A DNA stretch of 64,000 nucleotides from Polytrichum commune (GCA_950295325.1 OX485808.1:15768527-15832526), one strand, 5' to 3'; numbered from the stretch's first letter, positions 23,211 through 34,389 are shown. Numbers and translations are program-made. Notes: generated from the letters alone by a model not told the origin.

Positions 23211-23575
23211 CACTAAAATGATATTTAGTGTCACCAATTCTAATTGTCTTGCTCAATACTAATTGTAAGCCGTGGTGTTAGTGTCACTGACACTAAATGC
23301 TAACCCTGCATTATTTGTCGTTCCTTGTAAAGATTTTGGGGTATTATAGATTTACAGTGTTGCAAATACTGTCACTTACCAAGTGTTTTTTCATCCAGGT
23401 TTCAATCATCCATGACAATATTTCATCACAAGATAAGTTACTGACAAGAAAAGGTAGGGTTTTGGCCACCGGATGAACCCACGACAATATTTGTTCACTT
23501 ATTCATAAGAAGTGTCATCCAAAATTTTACCATATTGACATAAAATATCACATGACACTACTAACATAATTAGTG
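23211..23575 (+). mobile_element. CACTA-ended MITE, family D
   Basis: It starts CACTAAAATGATATTTAGTG and ends in ATAATTAGTG. Both ends are flanked by TA, with no 3-bp duplication. It is about 80% alike by eye to 32118-32486 and to the inverse of 63112-63433, and has no coding capacity. CACTA ends suggest the CACTA superfamily, yet a TA flank would fit Tc1/mariner, so the superfamily stays open. Confidence 0.8.
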
Positions 23576-25140
23576 TAGTTGACAAGTCACACACATACCA
23601 AACTCCAAATTAACCCACAAGATGATCAAATTAAGGTTATTTACTAACAAGGACAAATAAAGGAGTCTTGAGAACCGGGCATGTCTAAAAAAAATTTACC
23701 AAATCATGTCATAACACAACTTGGCCAAATGAAGGCCAACTCACAACATGACTGCCTCGGTTTACTTTTTGTCAAGCATTTCTAGAAAGTTTTAGCCAAC
23801 TTTCTGGAAGTAGATCGTCACAAAAAGTGAGGTTGACGTTGACATGCCATCTACACCAAATTTTAGGTATTCTTTGAGGATTTTGGTGGAGGAGAATCCA
23901 AGTTAGGGGAAGAAAGAATAAACAAAGAAACTTCTTGGCATAAGTTTGGTAGGCGTCATTGTGTTCAAGGTTTGGGCACTTTGATTTTTTATTGTTTGGA
24001 AAAATATGTAATTTTTGCTGCAAAAATAAAATTATTAGGCAGTACCCAAAATAACTGACTTTTAGCTAGACCTATCCTTGAAGTAGGGTATTGATCCTTA
24101 TTGACTGCTTTATTGTGCCTTATCATACTCATTAGTTTTGGATAAGAACATGACTTAGTACCTTCCACAATGTGGCCTCAAAACACATTTGATTGGAAGC
24201 TCTAAAGGCTCCAAGGGCATAAAAAAATTGGCATACAAAATCACATATTAGAGTTATTTTAAACCCATGAATGCCCAAGAGGCCATAATCACCCAATATG
24301 AGAACGTGGTGAGCATATTTTATCCAAATGCCATGGTTTTTAGTGTGTTGTGGGCTTTTTAATTGGAGATTATGGATTTTTTTCCCCTTAATATTTGGAT
24401 AAAATTTGTAGCCCATGGAATATTTTAAAGTTTCATCGATGGGGATTTTTGGTAGATTTGTCGCTCCAACCAGTTGGTTTAGGAGGGTAAGGTGTTAACT
24501 ATCGGGGGCCATATTTCCCTTCAGTTTTGGATGTGATCTCTCAAAATCTTGTTTATAAATTTTGATATTCTTTGTGCCACATCTACTCTTGGGATCCGAA
24601 TTTTGGAATCCTAAAGTATTTCATCCAAAAGATTGGGATGTGATCCGACAATGTCTAGTTTCCATAGCAAGGACCCTCAACAATGTGAAATGTGGCATGT
24701 GTAGTAATTTTAAGTCGCATTTGGTTTATATTTCGCATTGTTGTGTATTACTGAACTCAATGCACTCAAAAAAAGAATTGGATTGATAAGAAAACAATGT
24801 GAAAAATATCACCCCTATTTTGACATCTCATCTCATTCACTTAGCACACCACATACAAGATGCACCTCCAAACCTTGGATGTTTGCTCCCATCCTTTTAA
24901 GGGTAACTCTATTTCCATCGTCAAATCTGTGTGCCAAAAATAGTCCCATTAAAAATATTACCACTTCTTGATTGCACCTCTAAATCACAACAACCCTCTA
25001 TGGTGCACATTACCAAAGCTAATGAGTAATGAAAGGGCTTCAACCCTCCTTAAAGATGACGAGTATTTTAGAAATTATATTTGGCCAAGTCAAGGGACCT
25101 CTTATTGATGTCATCTACTATCTTTGTACCTAAATTAGAA
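23576..25140. other. Unassigned
   Basis: No recognised genes. A 94-codon minus frame (24132-24416) and a 74-codon plus frame (24562-24786) match nothing I know. Confidence 0.35.
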
Positions 25141-25265
25141 GGGTGGATTCAGCTCAAGGCTTGGATATGGTTCCATATCCCGTGGGATCTTCAAAGTTAA
25201 GCAACCTAAGGTCGTAGTAGTGCTAAAATGGGTGACCATCCTGGCACCTTAATTTCGATGCACCC
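25141..25265 (+). pseudogene. 5S rRNA-like sequence, full length but diverged
   Basis: It begins GGGTGGATTC, has AAGTTAAGC (box A position), then AGTAGTGCTAAAATGGGTGACC (box C region) and CCTGG, and ends GATGCACCC. These match the order and spacing of plant 5S rRNA (start GGGTGCGATC, AGTTAAGC, GTACTAGGATGGGTGACC, end GTTGCACCC). The body is about 125 nt. The middle and the 3' third carry many changes and no T-run terminator follows, so it is a pseudogene or the head of a 5S-derived (SINE3-type) element rather than a working gene. Confidence 0.85.
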
Positions 25266-25421
25266 TACCACTATGATCCACCCAATCATAGTGAAGATAT
25301 ATGGGTGAGCTGGATTCTTAAACCCAACCATGTAGAACCTAGGCGTTTGCCTTTGGGAGAGATAGGTACGTGTTGAGAGGTCGTCCATGCCTACTCAAGT
25401 TGTTGACCTTTGAAATGAGAC

Positions 25422-25453
25422 ACAATTCCCTCTAATTCTTATGATGCCCATTC
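25422..25453 (+). repeat. Left flanking repeat of the LINE insertion
   Basis: Near-direct repeat of 31824-31854, sharing ATTCTTATGATGCCCATTC exactly and differing by one indel and one or two bases before it. Read as the target duplication of the LINE. It is longer than most such duplications. Confidence 0.7.
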
Positions 25454-25494
25454 CTTTATAATCAACTCCCCTCTTTAGGACACTCTATGAGGAT

Positions 25495-26429
25495 AAAGTA
25501 TTGTGTAATAAAGTTGAGGGTATTGGAGGGGGTAATTTGGGAATCATATGTGTATATGTGTCCAATATTCCGACATAACAACAACACCCATGGCACATTA
25601 TGGCTGATAATCTTCCAAAGGATTGCAACGGGATTGTCAAAGGGGGTTTTAACATGATGGGTAGACCGGGGGATAAATCCAATGGTTGTGGCAGGGCTCT
25701 ATTAGTGATTTGGAACAATTTAGCTGGGAAAAAACTTCTTAACATCTGTTATATTCACAATACATCTAGTCACTAAAAGGGACCACAATTCTCTTGGAAT
25801 AACGTTCAACATGGCTCGGCATGGAGGCTTGCTAAGTTAGATAGAATTTACACTTCATGGAATAATGACAATATTGATAGACTAATTCCAGACTTTATCC
25901 ATGGTTATTCGGTGGGGTCCGATCATGCACTTATCCAACTCTCTTAAAGCATTAATAGTGAGGCTCCTAGGACATCACCCTTCAAATAATATGTTTCACA
26001 CATGTAAGGGGAAGTCACTTGTCAACTCAAGGTTAAATGGGACATGCTTATGGATGAAGCATCCTTTTTAATTAAATTAAGGTATATGTCAAGATTCTAT
26101 AGGCAACTTAGTCAAGAGAGGGCTAAGGCTTATAAGAAAGAAGAACTTGACACTAGGGCTAAGCTTGAAGTGGCCTCTAAAAACCTTCATGAGGACATTT
26201 ACAATGTAGTAAAACATGAAGAGGTGAGTGAACATAAAGAACCTTAGACCACATCAAGACTAGAAAGGCTAGGGGTGCGGCAATGAGATCAAGAGTTAAA
26301 TGGAAAATATTGGGTGAAAAATGCATTGCAAATTTTTTTAAGGCGGTTTTGAACCCTACAATTATTATTATTTGACTTAGGGACATTCATTGTAGGGAGT
26401 TCACAAAAGGGAAGATTTGGATAGATTTT
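25495..26429 (+). pseudogene. LINE endonuclease C-terminal half and linker
   Basis: Read across frames, this gives CVYVSNI (usual VYAPN), then GGFNMM (usual GDFN), then FSWNNVQHGSAWRLAKLDRI and SVGSDHALIQL. The last two are the standard LDR and SDH(A/P) motifs of the apurinic-type endonuclease that nicks target DNA. The linker follows with YRQLSQERAKAYKKEEL (26044-26247) and the VKWKILGEKCIANFF motif near 26310. The N-terminal part of the nuclease is missing at the truncation point. Confidence 0.85.
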
Positions 26430-28257
26430 TTTTTTTGTGACTTGTCAGCCTTCAACACACACCCTTGAGCGTCCTAGTCCGGGTGTGAGCCTAAGGCCAA
26501 CATGCACCTCAATCTCTTAGCCAACCTAGTGCCAGTGAATCCATCCCATCCCCATGCGAGGAATTCCCAATCTTATAACTTTTATTTCTTAAAGAACACA
26601 AGGTAATCAGTGTCTACAAACACTCCAACACCTTGTGGTCGCTTAGCCCTTGCATTTCTTGCATGAAAATGACAAGGCACACACCCAAATGCCAACACTT
26701 GTCACAATTCATCTATGTCTTTCTACCTAATTAAGAAAACCAACACTACCACTACTAATTAACCTATCTATTCCTAATCTAACCTACTCTTGTGGATGTG
26801 AGCACCTCACCCTTCATTACACGGCCATGTATCCCTTTGTTTATGCCTGATCAATCCACTTCAGTCCCGGTTCCCCACTCGGGAATCTACGTTGTTCCCA
26901 ATGGCCTGGTACCCGTCAGCTGCCCGTCACTTACCCGCCACTTACCCGTCACCAACCCGTTACTAGGGTAGGTAGTCTCCCAGCTGTTGTTTGCAGCTTC
27001 TCTCCACTTCCAGTCACCCTAGTTTAGCCCAGTGTTCCTCCTGACTTCAGCCTTAATCTCCTCAACCCAGCTTCCAGCCCATACCCTTGGCTGATGCCCC
27101 GTAGTAGATCACTCACGCACCCTGTTCGGCCACTGGTTATTCCAACCAATTCCCCTGCCGCCTGCATATACAATTGAGTTCAGCTCCTGGAGTAATTCCC
27201 GACTCTGACATAGCTGCGGGCTCTGAGGCCCTGAATTCCACTTGTAGCTCCAACGGCTCAGTCACACTAGGCCACCCTCCCAGACACCAGGATCCTTCCT
27301 CCTCCCTGCTCAAACCTCAGCCCATTACCTTCAATACCGAATTCGAATCATGTTGTGAGTATGAGTGAATTCATATCGCTCCCCTTCTTGCTGCATTGCA
27401 CATGTGTGATTTGGCCACCTCACTGATCCAAAATATCATCCTAGCTAGCCCACATTCGGCATTACCAGCATGCCCTCTCCCCTTCCAACAGAGTCTGATT
27501 CTTATGATTTCGCCTCCCCTGTTTTGGGATTCGCGTTTCCTTATTCAGCCTTGGCTTCTGCAGTAGGACTCCACTCATCTGAGGCCCACATCTTCGAACT
27601 ACCACGTTGGTCACCGCTACCCTTCCTACTGGGCCCTTCTGCATCACCTTCTCCTACTCCGAGGACCTCTAATTCTTACACTGATGCGATCCTACGGAGC
27701 CTCCTCACTTGGGCTGCAACCTTCACCATCCATGCTGGATTCAATTAGCCAACTCCCAATCACCTTGCCTCTATCACCTTATGTAGCCCTTGCGACCCAT
27801 TGTACCAGCCATTCCCCGCTACCCATTCGGCTTGCACATCACCGAAGTCTGTAATGCTGCAGAGCTCAGCTCTGTTGCGGCAGCTCGTCCTTCAACCAGA
27901 GAGAGAGTCGATTCGGACCCCCGTCTGACCCCTAACGGCTTCCGATCCAGGAGCCCGGATTTTCCTAGGGCGAGCAGTGCCCTACCCCCTAAAATGAACA
28001 CCAACCAGTTCTAACTCGAACACTAGCCCCCAACTTCCTCATTCACAACTTAAGCCTATAACATAATCAATTAACTCAAGAAATCCAAACTTAATTAATC
28101 AACACTAAAACAATGCATGACACTCCCAACTCAATTCTAATCCAAACTTGACCTTAGCACTCTTTTTATTCTTTTGATGAATAATCCTAATGTCTAATCC
28201 TAATTCTAATAACCTCATAGGCATAAGAACACATGTGAGCCCCCAGTTTGGGCTCAT
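26430..28257. mobile_element. 1.8-kb GC-richer insertion in the LINE, possible solo LTR
   Basis: The LINE frame stops at about 26430 and resumes near 28270. The sequence between differs sharply from its neighbours: cytosine-rich, fewer A/T runs, with short repeated strings such as the CACTTACCCG cluster (26926-26962). It starts TGTGACTTGTCAGCC after a T run and ends near GTTTGGGCTCATA. TGTGAC ... (G)TCA(C/T)A would suit a solo long terminal repeat, but I cannot find a clean 5-bp flanking duplication. Open frames inside (27174-28014) are unrecognised. The identity is inference. Confidence 0.45.
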
Positions 28258-28283
28258 ATGACTTTTATCAATATCTATGCAAA

Positions 28284-29620
28284 CATAAGGAATTCTTCAA
28301 GGAAGCCCTTTACGAGGTTTTTGAAAGATTCCTAGTTATTATTACAAAGGCTACGAATGATTCCTTATCTAGAGATATTGCAGTGGAAATTTTGTTCAAC
28401 ATTATATTCTATGGCTAAAGAGGAGGCCCCATGCCACAATGGAATACCGATGGAATTTTTCCAACAACTGTGGCCATCCCTCGGCAATGACTTTTATAGG
28501 AAAAATCTTAAAAAATACAAATGGGTGCATTTCACAAAGGGGTGACTAGAGGGCTCCTTACTATGATTTATAAAATCTCTCCCAAAATGTTACAACTTCA
28601 ACTCCAAGCATTTTGAGCAATATCCTTAGTTTGGAACAAAACATCTTTCTCCCCCTCAAGCTAATCCTTGACAATATAGTGTTGACTGAAGAAACATTAT
28701 ATTGGGCTAAAACCTTGACGCAACAAACGGTCTTTCTTAATTAGATTTTTCTAAAGCATACAACAAAATATCTTGGAGATTCCTCTACTTTGTTATGCAA
28801 CATATGGGTATTAGTGAGCAGTATATTCGGTGAATAAAACTTCTTTTTGGCAATGTTTGTGCTGCAATCAACTTGAATGGGAGCCTTGGGGGAAAGTTGA
28901 GCATTGAAAAGGATTTGACAAGGGTGTTCCCGCCTTATTTATTTTTTATCATGGGGGAGGTGCTCATGTACATTATTAAGAAAGTTGTGGCAAAAGGAGG
29001 GATGAAAGGGATCATCCTTCCGGGCAGTAAGAAACAACAACTCATCTCCCAATATGAAGACAATTTCTCTCTCAAGGCTAAAGGGGATAAGTAGTCGGTG
29101 AATGAGTTGGTTAGGCTCCTTAAAGTTTTCAACGAAGATTTAGGGATGGAGATCAATTAGGATAAGTTGTGTGCCTATTGATTTGGAAATTACACACACA
29201 AGCCACATTGGCTTGCACGGTATAATTATAAATGGGCGGAGGAGGGTGAGCTCTATAAGTTACTCGACATTGTGTTTGGACTTGACCTTAACACCTCAAA
29301 TGCGGACCAATTCATGTATGTCAAAATTTCTAAGAAGCTACACTACTGGAGCTCCATGAAACTCTCAATTGTAAGTAGGGTAGTAATATGTAAACATGTT
29401 CTTCTCTCTACCCTCTAGTTGTTTTTATTGTTGTTTGGGGATGTTGTAACAATTTTTTTTGAAAACTTACGAGTGCTATCCGCAACTACCTTTGGTCGGG
29501 TAAAGAGCAACTTACACACACTAGAATTAGTTGGAGAGAATGTTGCTCGCAAAAGAAATATGGGGCATTAGCTTTGGTGGATACTAAGGTAGCTAAAACT
29601 TATCTACTTTGGAAATGGAT
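28284..29620 (+). pseudogene. LINE reverse transcriptase, degraded
   Basis: Blocks appear in several frames: SLSRDIAVEILF and GIPMEFFQQLWPSLGNDFYR (28340-28500), FSKAYNKISWRF (28747-28788), and NLNGSLGGKLSIEKDLTRVF then PYLFFIMGEVL (28870-28970). They match the family patterns for the fingers, LDFSKAYD and RQGCPLSPYLF. The catalytic YADD box survives only as YEDN (29060). The thumb side shows WAEEGELYKLLDIVFGLDLN (29235-29295) and KKLHYWSSMKLSIVSRVVIC. Reverse transcription activity is lost. Confidence 0.9.
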
Positions 29621-31060
29621 AATTAAAGCTATGGTACTGGGTGACTCCAACACTCATGCTTAGTTACAGACTGGCCAAGTGTAGCTCTTAAAGAGAGGAG
29701 AAACTAGGAGTTTGGGTTGGAATTGTGTACTAGCAAACAACATCAAGGATTTGCTGGATCCAAGGTATGGGGACATATTAGCAAGACTTGAAGAACCATG
29801 GTCAAGGGCGTCTACCAACCTTCCCCCCCCCCCCCCTACACCCTCCTAAAATTACTTCACTACAACATTCGGTGGTCGGAAGACCTTGAATTCATTAACA
29901 AGGGTTTTACCTACGCTAGTGTCCATGAATTGCATCACAAAGGAATTCTGTACGTTGATGATATTTGGGATAGTGAGTACTGCACCTTCCTCTCGTGGGA
30001 TGAGGCTCATGATGAATTCAAGGTTACATGGTAGACACCAATGACTAGATTCTTCTTACTACTAAGATTATTGACCAACGGCGTTATTTATTGGAGCAAG
30101 ATCCAAAATTCACTCTCCATGGACAATGGGTTGGCATTTATAGAGAAGGAGAGGCAAATTCAATGTTTGTTACGCAATGCTCAACAAAGTTTACCCCCTC
30201 TCCTATGCATTGACACCAACTCTCCCTACCTATTGTGCAAAAATGCTACATATTTGGAACTTTCTCTAGGTGCCTTAGTGAGTGGGAGAAACCTATTAGG
30301 GAAGTGACCGGTTTTTCTTTTCATGAGGTTAAGATCATTCGCACCACTAGGGCCAAGGAGAAACAAGAGATTACCTTCTTCTATGGCAAAATGGCCACCC
30401 TTGAATGGGACCTAGATTGTGGTGATGGGTGGAAGGTTACTAGCCCCTAAATTCTACTACCAAGTTTAGCTCAGGGCTAGGTGTCGGTTATTACTAGGAA
30501 CTCAAGGCTAATAGGGAAACCAACAAGTGGCAAGGCTACCTTCTGAGGAACTACAAGTTTTACTGGTCTTGGGTTTGGGACCCGGCTCATTTCGGCAAAG
30601 AGGCCACCTTCATAAGGTCTATTCGGCATAAAGCCATCACAATCAATGAGTGGAGGGCATGCATTGCTCCAGCATGTATTCATAAGCACTGTGTTTTTTT
30701 TGCCTTTCCAACACTAACGAGTCAATTAAACACAACTTTTGGGATTGCATCTAAGCGAGGTGCGCTCGGTGGTGGGCCACCTTCAACATGAGCTCTATGG
30801 GGCTACGACAGGCTACTATGATAGTTTTAATTGGAAGCAAGCCCTCTTTGGGGAAAGAATTCCTAAGAATTTTGTTAAGAAATCAAGATTTGAAACCTTC
30901 ATTATGGTATTACCCTTTGGACAATTTGGATTGAACAAAATGATAGGATGTTCAACCATGAAAAATAGCACGAGTCCAAAATGAAACACCTTATCTGGGA
31001 TGACCTCATTGTGTATGCCAAGGTGGCTTGGGTTAGGGTTGTTACATTTGTTGAGATTAG
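29621..31060 (+). pseudogene. LINE C-terminal region with zf-RVT motif
   Basis: Fragments in shifting frames include FINKGFTYASVHELHHKGI (29888-29945), YIFGTFSRCLSEWEKPIREV (30250-30309) and REKQEITFFYGK-type sequence. Near 30690 comes a zinc-finger-like stretch with CVFCLSNTNESIKHNFWDC spacing, then FHYGITLWTIWIEQNDRMF (30897-30955). The last is the usual W-IW-RN motif near the end of plant LINE proteins. A C14 tract (29823-29836) lies inside the former coding sequence. Confidence 0.8.
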
Positions 31061-31823
31061 CACCTTCTCGGCCAAAACCCTCTCAAAGGCTTCGATGAAA
31101 CTTGGGGTGCTAGGAACATCCTTTGTAGACGTGATAGGATGAAAATCACGTGGAATTGGAAACGTATTTAGGTTTATTGTTGGAACTTGGTGGCTTGGGG
31201 GTTGTCCTTGGTCGGTGGGGTGGGGGTGGTCTTGGTTGGGTGGCTTGGTGGGTTGTCCTTTGGTGGGGTACTTGGGTCTTTGTTATTTTTTACGTGGTGG
31301 TGTGGCGGATCCATAACATTATTTTGTTGTATGGTTGTGTTCAATTCTATATTTAGAATCTGACATGGGCCTTCACTATCTTACCTTCATGGGGAAAAAA
31401 CTTAGAAAATAGGAAGAAATTGACACCAATGCAAATAATGAATAGTTCTACTATGAATAGTAACAATATTATAAATATTGCCAATATTTTTAGTGATAGT
31501 GCTACTATGAAACAAAATTTTTAGTGAAATAATACCATGTTGAATAGTTTTTCCTATGAATAGTGCCGGGAGTATAACTCCACCCAAATGTCCAAGTGTC
31601 AACTTGTATGCATGAATAGTATTTGGATATCCTTACTTTTGTTTGGGGCCTACAAAGATATATAACTGACATATTCCAGGATCATGGAACTGACCTACAT
31701 GACTGAGTAATGTTATGTCCAAGGAACTCCGCCTCCCCTCAACATGGTCGCGTCCTCCTTATTTCTTAATGCATTTGGCATCAACTTTTTGGCCTTTTAT
31801 CTCAAAATAAATAAATAAATAAA
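31061..31823 (+). other. LINE 3' untranslated tail
   Basis: Non-coding. It contains a G/T-rich block (31180-31300), then several 'ATGAATAGT' repeats (31438-31622), and ends in the AAAT repeat next to the right flanking repeat. The ATGAATAGT part could be a separate insertion. Confidence 0.6.
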
Positions 31824-31854
31824 ACAATTCCTCTTATTCTTATGATGCCCATTC
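31824..31854 (+). repeat. Right flanking repeat of the LINE insertion
   Basis: Partner of 25422-25453, directly after the (AAAT)n tail. Confidence 0.7.
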
Positions 31855-32117
31855 TTAGGAATTAACTTGCAAATTTAGACCAACTCAAAGATGGAGCAAC
31901 ACCATAATTCATGCCAGTGACAACATCATATTCATCTCTTTTTCCCTTGTACCTTGAGCGGGTTACAATCTAGTGAGCTTATTCTGCATTGGGGCCAGTG
32001 AGATTTATATTACCTTTTGAGTTTTCCTGCAATGCACATGCTTTTTGTCATTTCTCAACCAAGGCAACTTATGGTGATGGAGATTCATGTACCATGTGCA
32101 TAAATGCATGTAAACTA
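31855..32117. other. Unassigned spacer
   Basis: Nothing recognised. Confidence 0.3.
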
Positions 32118-32486
32118 CACTAAACATGATATTTAGTGTCACCAATTCTAATTGATTTGCTGAATACTAATTCTAAACCGTGGTATAGTGTCACCGACAC
32201 TAAATGTTAACCCAACATTATTTGTCATTCCTTGTAAATTTTTTGGGGGAAATATAGGTTTACAGTGTTGCAATTACTGTCACTTACCAAGTGATTTTCC
32301 ATCCAAATTCCATCCATCCATGAGAATATTTCATCACAAGTTGTTGACAAGAGAAGGTAGGGTTTTGGCCAATGGATGAACTCATTCATCATCCATGACA
32401 ATATCTATTCACTTATTCATAAGAAGTGTCATTCGAAAAGTTGCCATAGTGACATAAAATACCATATGACACTATCATATTTAGTG
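32118..32486 (+). mobile_element. CACTA-ended MITE, family D
   Basis: Starts CACTAAACATGATATTTAGTG-like and ends CATATTTAGTG, flanked by TA on both sides. At 369 bp it lies in the same orientation as the 23211 copy and inverse to 63112. The CACTTACCAAGTG palindromic motif in the middle is conserved in all three long copies. Confidence 0.8.
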
Positions 32487-32517
32487 TACCTAGTGTCGAT
32501 GGAAGAACTTATAACAT

Positions 32518-32683
32518 GGGTCTGAGACGATCCTAAACTACGGGATGATGGTGGAGAGATACCCAAGTCTCAAGGAAAAGGTTGGCGGTTCGGTTCCCGG
32601 CTGTGAAATCTCCTATGCACTTGACAAAATACTTGCCAGGTGGTCAACTGCCTCCTGTGCTTTAACGTTATCTCACAAAAGAA
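32518..32683 (+). mobile_element. tRNA-derived SINE (family S)
   Basis: Perfect 16-bp target duplication GAAGAACTTATAACAT (32502-32517 and 32684-32699). The body begins GGGTCTGAGACGATCCTAAAC. It has an A-box-like TGGTGGAGAGA (32550-32560) and, about 30 bases on, a B-box-like GGTTCGGTTCC (32586-32596), the spacing of a tRNA promoter. The tail ends in CTCACAAAAGAA. A duplication without mismatch suggests the insertion is fairly recent. A 79-codon frame here is only the SINE. Confidence 0.92.
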
Positions 32684-32717
32684 GAAGAACTTATAACATT
32701 TCCATTGTTGATGGTAA

Positions 32718-33227
32718 GGGGCGGTTTACACTATGGACCAAGAGCCATGACCATGAAATTCTAAAATCTGTGATTGGAGAGTAAGTGCTCTTGGTCCCAT
32801 TTGGCTTTACACTACCTTGAAAAAAGGAGAATGACCACTAACTTTGAGGTCCCCAAAAACTACTAAAATCTGCCATTTGGATAATGTGCCATGGTCCAAC
32901 GGGTTTTCTGTTGAGGCGAGGCAAAATGCTCGACTCAACGGAAATCAAGGGAGCCGTAAGGCTGAAAATCAGCCATTGGCCGAATTTTTTTTTAACATTT
33001 TTTTTCCCGAATTTTTTTGACGTTACTGTAGATTGTTGGGATAGAAATTAAAAAAATCAGCCCAAAGTTGTCCCGGTCCAAATCCACTTTACACTACAAG
33101 AGTGACCAAGCCACTCAAAAATCCATTTTTGATTATTCATGGTCACGGCTCTTGGCCAAGAGCTGTGACCATGAAAATAATTTAATTTTCTTGGTCATGG
33201 CTCTTGGTCCATAGTGTAATCCGCCCC
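32718..33227. mobile_element. PIF/Harbinger-type MITE, 510 bp
   Basis: Terminal repeats GGGGCGGTTTACACTATGG and its inverse (one indel-like difference, TAAT) extend inward over CCAAGAGCCATGACCATGAA. The TAA duplication lies at 32715-32717 and 33228-33230. A second palindrome near the right end (33139-33186) repeats the CATGGTCACGGCTCTTGG motif, which also occurs in the X elements at 35365 and 45721. The central TGCTCGACTCAAC hairpin core is shared with 6347-6698. No coding capacity. Confidence 0.9.
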
Positions 33228-33375
33228 TAAGGCACCCAGTTTTAAAGAAGAGATTTTATTGTAATTTTCCCGACAGGTCCCATTGTGGGTGTGGCTATAC
33301 ACATTACCTGTGTTAGGCCAGAATCTTGGAGTGCTTTCAGCTTCGCATCTGAATAAATAATCCCCATGTTCATAT

Positions 33376-33495
33376 GAGTCCTAGAAATTGATTGTTAAGT
33401 ATCACTAGAAAATCTGTAAATCTATCACTATCGTAGATTCGTACCCGATTCATTTATATTTGTCACCGATGCATGACGATACATTTCTAGGACTC
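33376..33495. mobile_element. Small 120-bp inverted-repeat element
   Basis: The ends GAGTCCTAGAAATTGAT and, on the other strand, GAGTCCTAGAAATGTAT begin imperfect inverted repeats of 30 or more bases. No clear target duplication was found. Confidence 0.55.
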
Positions 33496-33504
33496 TTATG
33501 CTGA

Positions 33505-33719
33505 TAGTGATTGGATTATGCGCACAAAATATATCAGCCATTCTAGGTTCAATGATAAGTACAATATGTGAGAATGCTTAAAGAGAAAGAAACTCTTTAC
33601 TTTGACATCTTACACTTTTTGCATCTCAACTCCAAAAAGTAACGTGCTTCACAACTGCTACTTAAATGAGATAATTCTCAACCCCATGCACTAGCCAAAA
33701 TTATATATGGAGTTGGTAG
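33505..33719 (+). repeat. Family B repeat, 5' part (split by hAT MITE)
   Basis: Starts 'gattggattatgcgcacaaaat' as in the 57.4-kb copy. The repeat is broken by the hAT element at 33720 and further family-B sequence lies after it. Confidence 0.45.
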
Positions 33720-34381
33720 CAGGGTCCTTGTCCATGTCCGTCACATCATGTGACATGTATGACAACGATGTGACAGCGAACCAAAAAATGTCACGTCGGC
33801 AAGGGTACACTGACGCGGTCAACCCCATGGTCAACATTTTGGTTGATTGCTAAGTTGATTGTAAAATAGCAATTGACACACTGGTTGATTGCAAAAGAAA
33901 AAATAAATTCCAAAATTCCAAAATTTTGGATTGTTAGATCTTTTTTTCTACAAGATCTAACATACCCTTTTTATTTTTTTTAAGTTTTTAGTTTAGCAGT
34001 CGACTATTTTGGTCAAAATGGTCGATTGCTCAAAATCAACTATTATGGTCGACCAATAGTAGTCAACCAAGAACAATCGATCGCCGGTCAATTGCTACTA
34101 GCCATCAACTTCTAGGAAAAGAAATTAAAAATTTATGGACAATTAGATATTGCATCTAACAAGATCTAGTAATCCAAATTTATGTAGGAATGTTTTTTAA
34201 TTCTTTAATTTTTTTAGGAATGTTTTTTTGTAGGAATGTTTTTTTAAACAAAAAAGGTGCATTAAAAAAATACCATGTCAGCATGTATCATGTCCCGACG
34301 TGATGCGATGTGACGGCATCATGTCATTTGTGATGTGACATGATGGCTAGGGGCTGCATCACATCCATTTGCATAACCCTG
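33720..34381. mobile_element. hAT-type MITE, 662 bp
   Basis: The ends CAGGGTCCTTGTCCATG and, on the other strand, CAGGGTTATGCAAATGGATG carry the CAGGG start typical of hAT. Flanks GTTGGTAG (33712-33719) and GTTGGAAG (34382-34389) form an 8-bp duplication with one mismatch. Inside are several TGTGACATG/CATGTCACA motifs near both ends and a central block of GGTCGATTG/CAATCGA motifs, like binding sites for a lost transposase. No coding capacity. Confidence 0.88.
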
Positions 34382-34389
34382 GTTGGAAG

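Larger units (their letters stand above)
25454..31823 (+). mobile_element. 5'-truncated non-LTR retrotransposon (LINE), interrupted
   Basis: Decayed coding sequence runs in the order endonuclease C-terminal half, linker, reverse transcriptase, then C-terminal zf-RVT-like region. After it come an untranslated tail and an (AAAT)n end (31803-31823). Near-direct repeats at 25422-25453 and 31824-31854 bound it. The 5' end starts inside the endonuclease, as expected from incomplete reverse transcription. A 1.8-kb segment (26430-28257) interrupts it, leaving about 4.5 kb of LINE sequence. Many stops and frameshifts show it is dead. Confidence 0.88.

Noticed and set aside
32545-32784. 79-codon plus frame as a gene
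   Set aside because: It lies within a SINE and runs into a MITE. Its codons are the tRNA-like promoter region.
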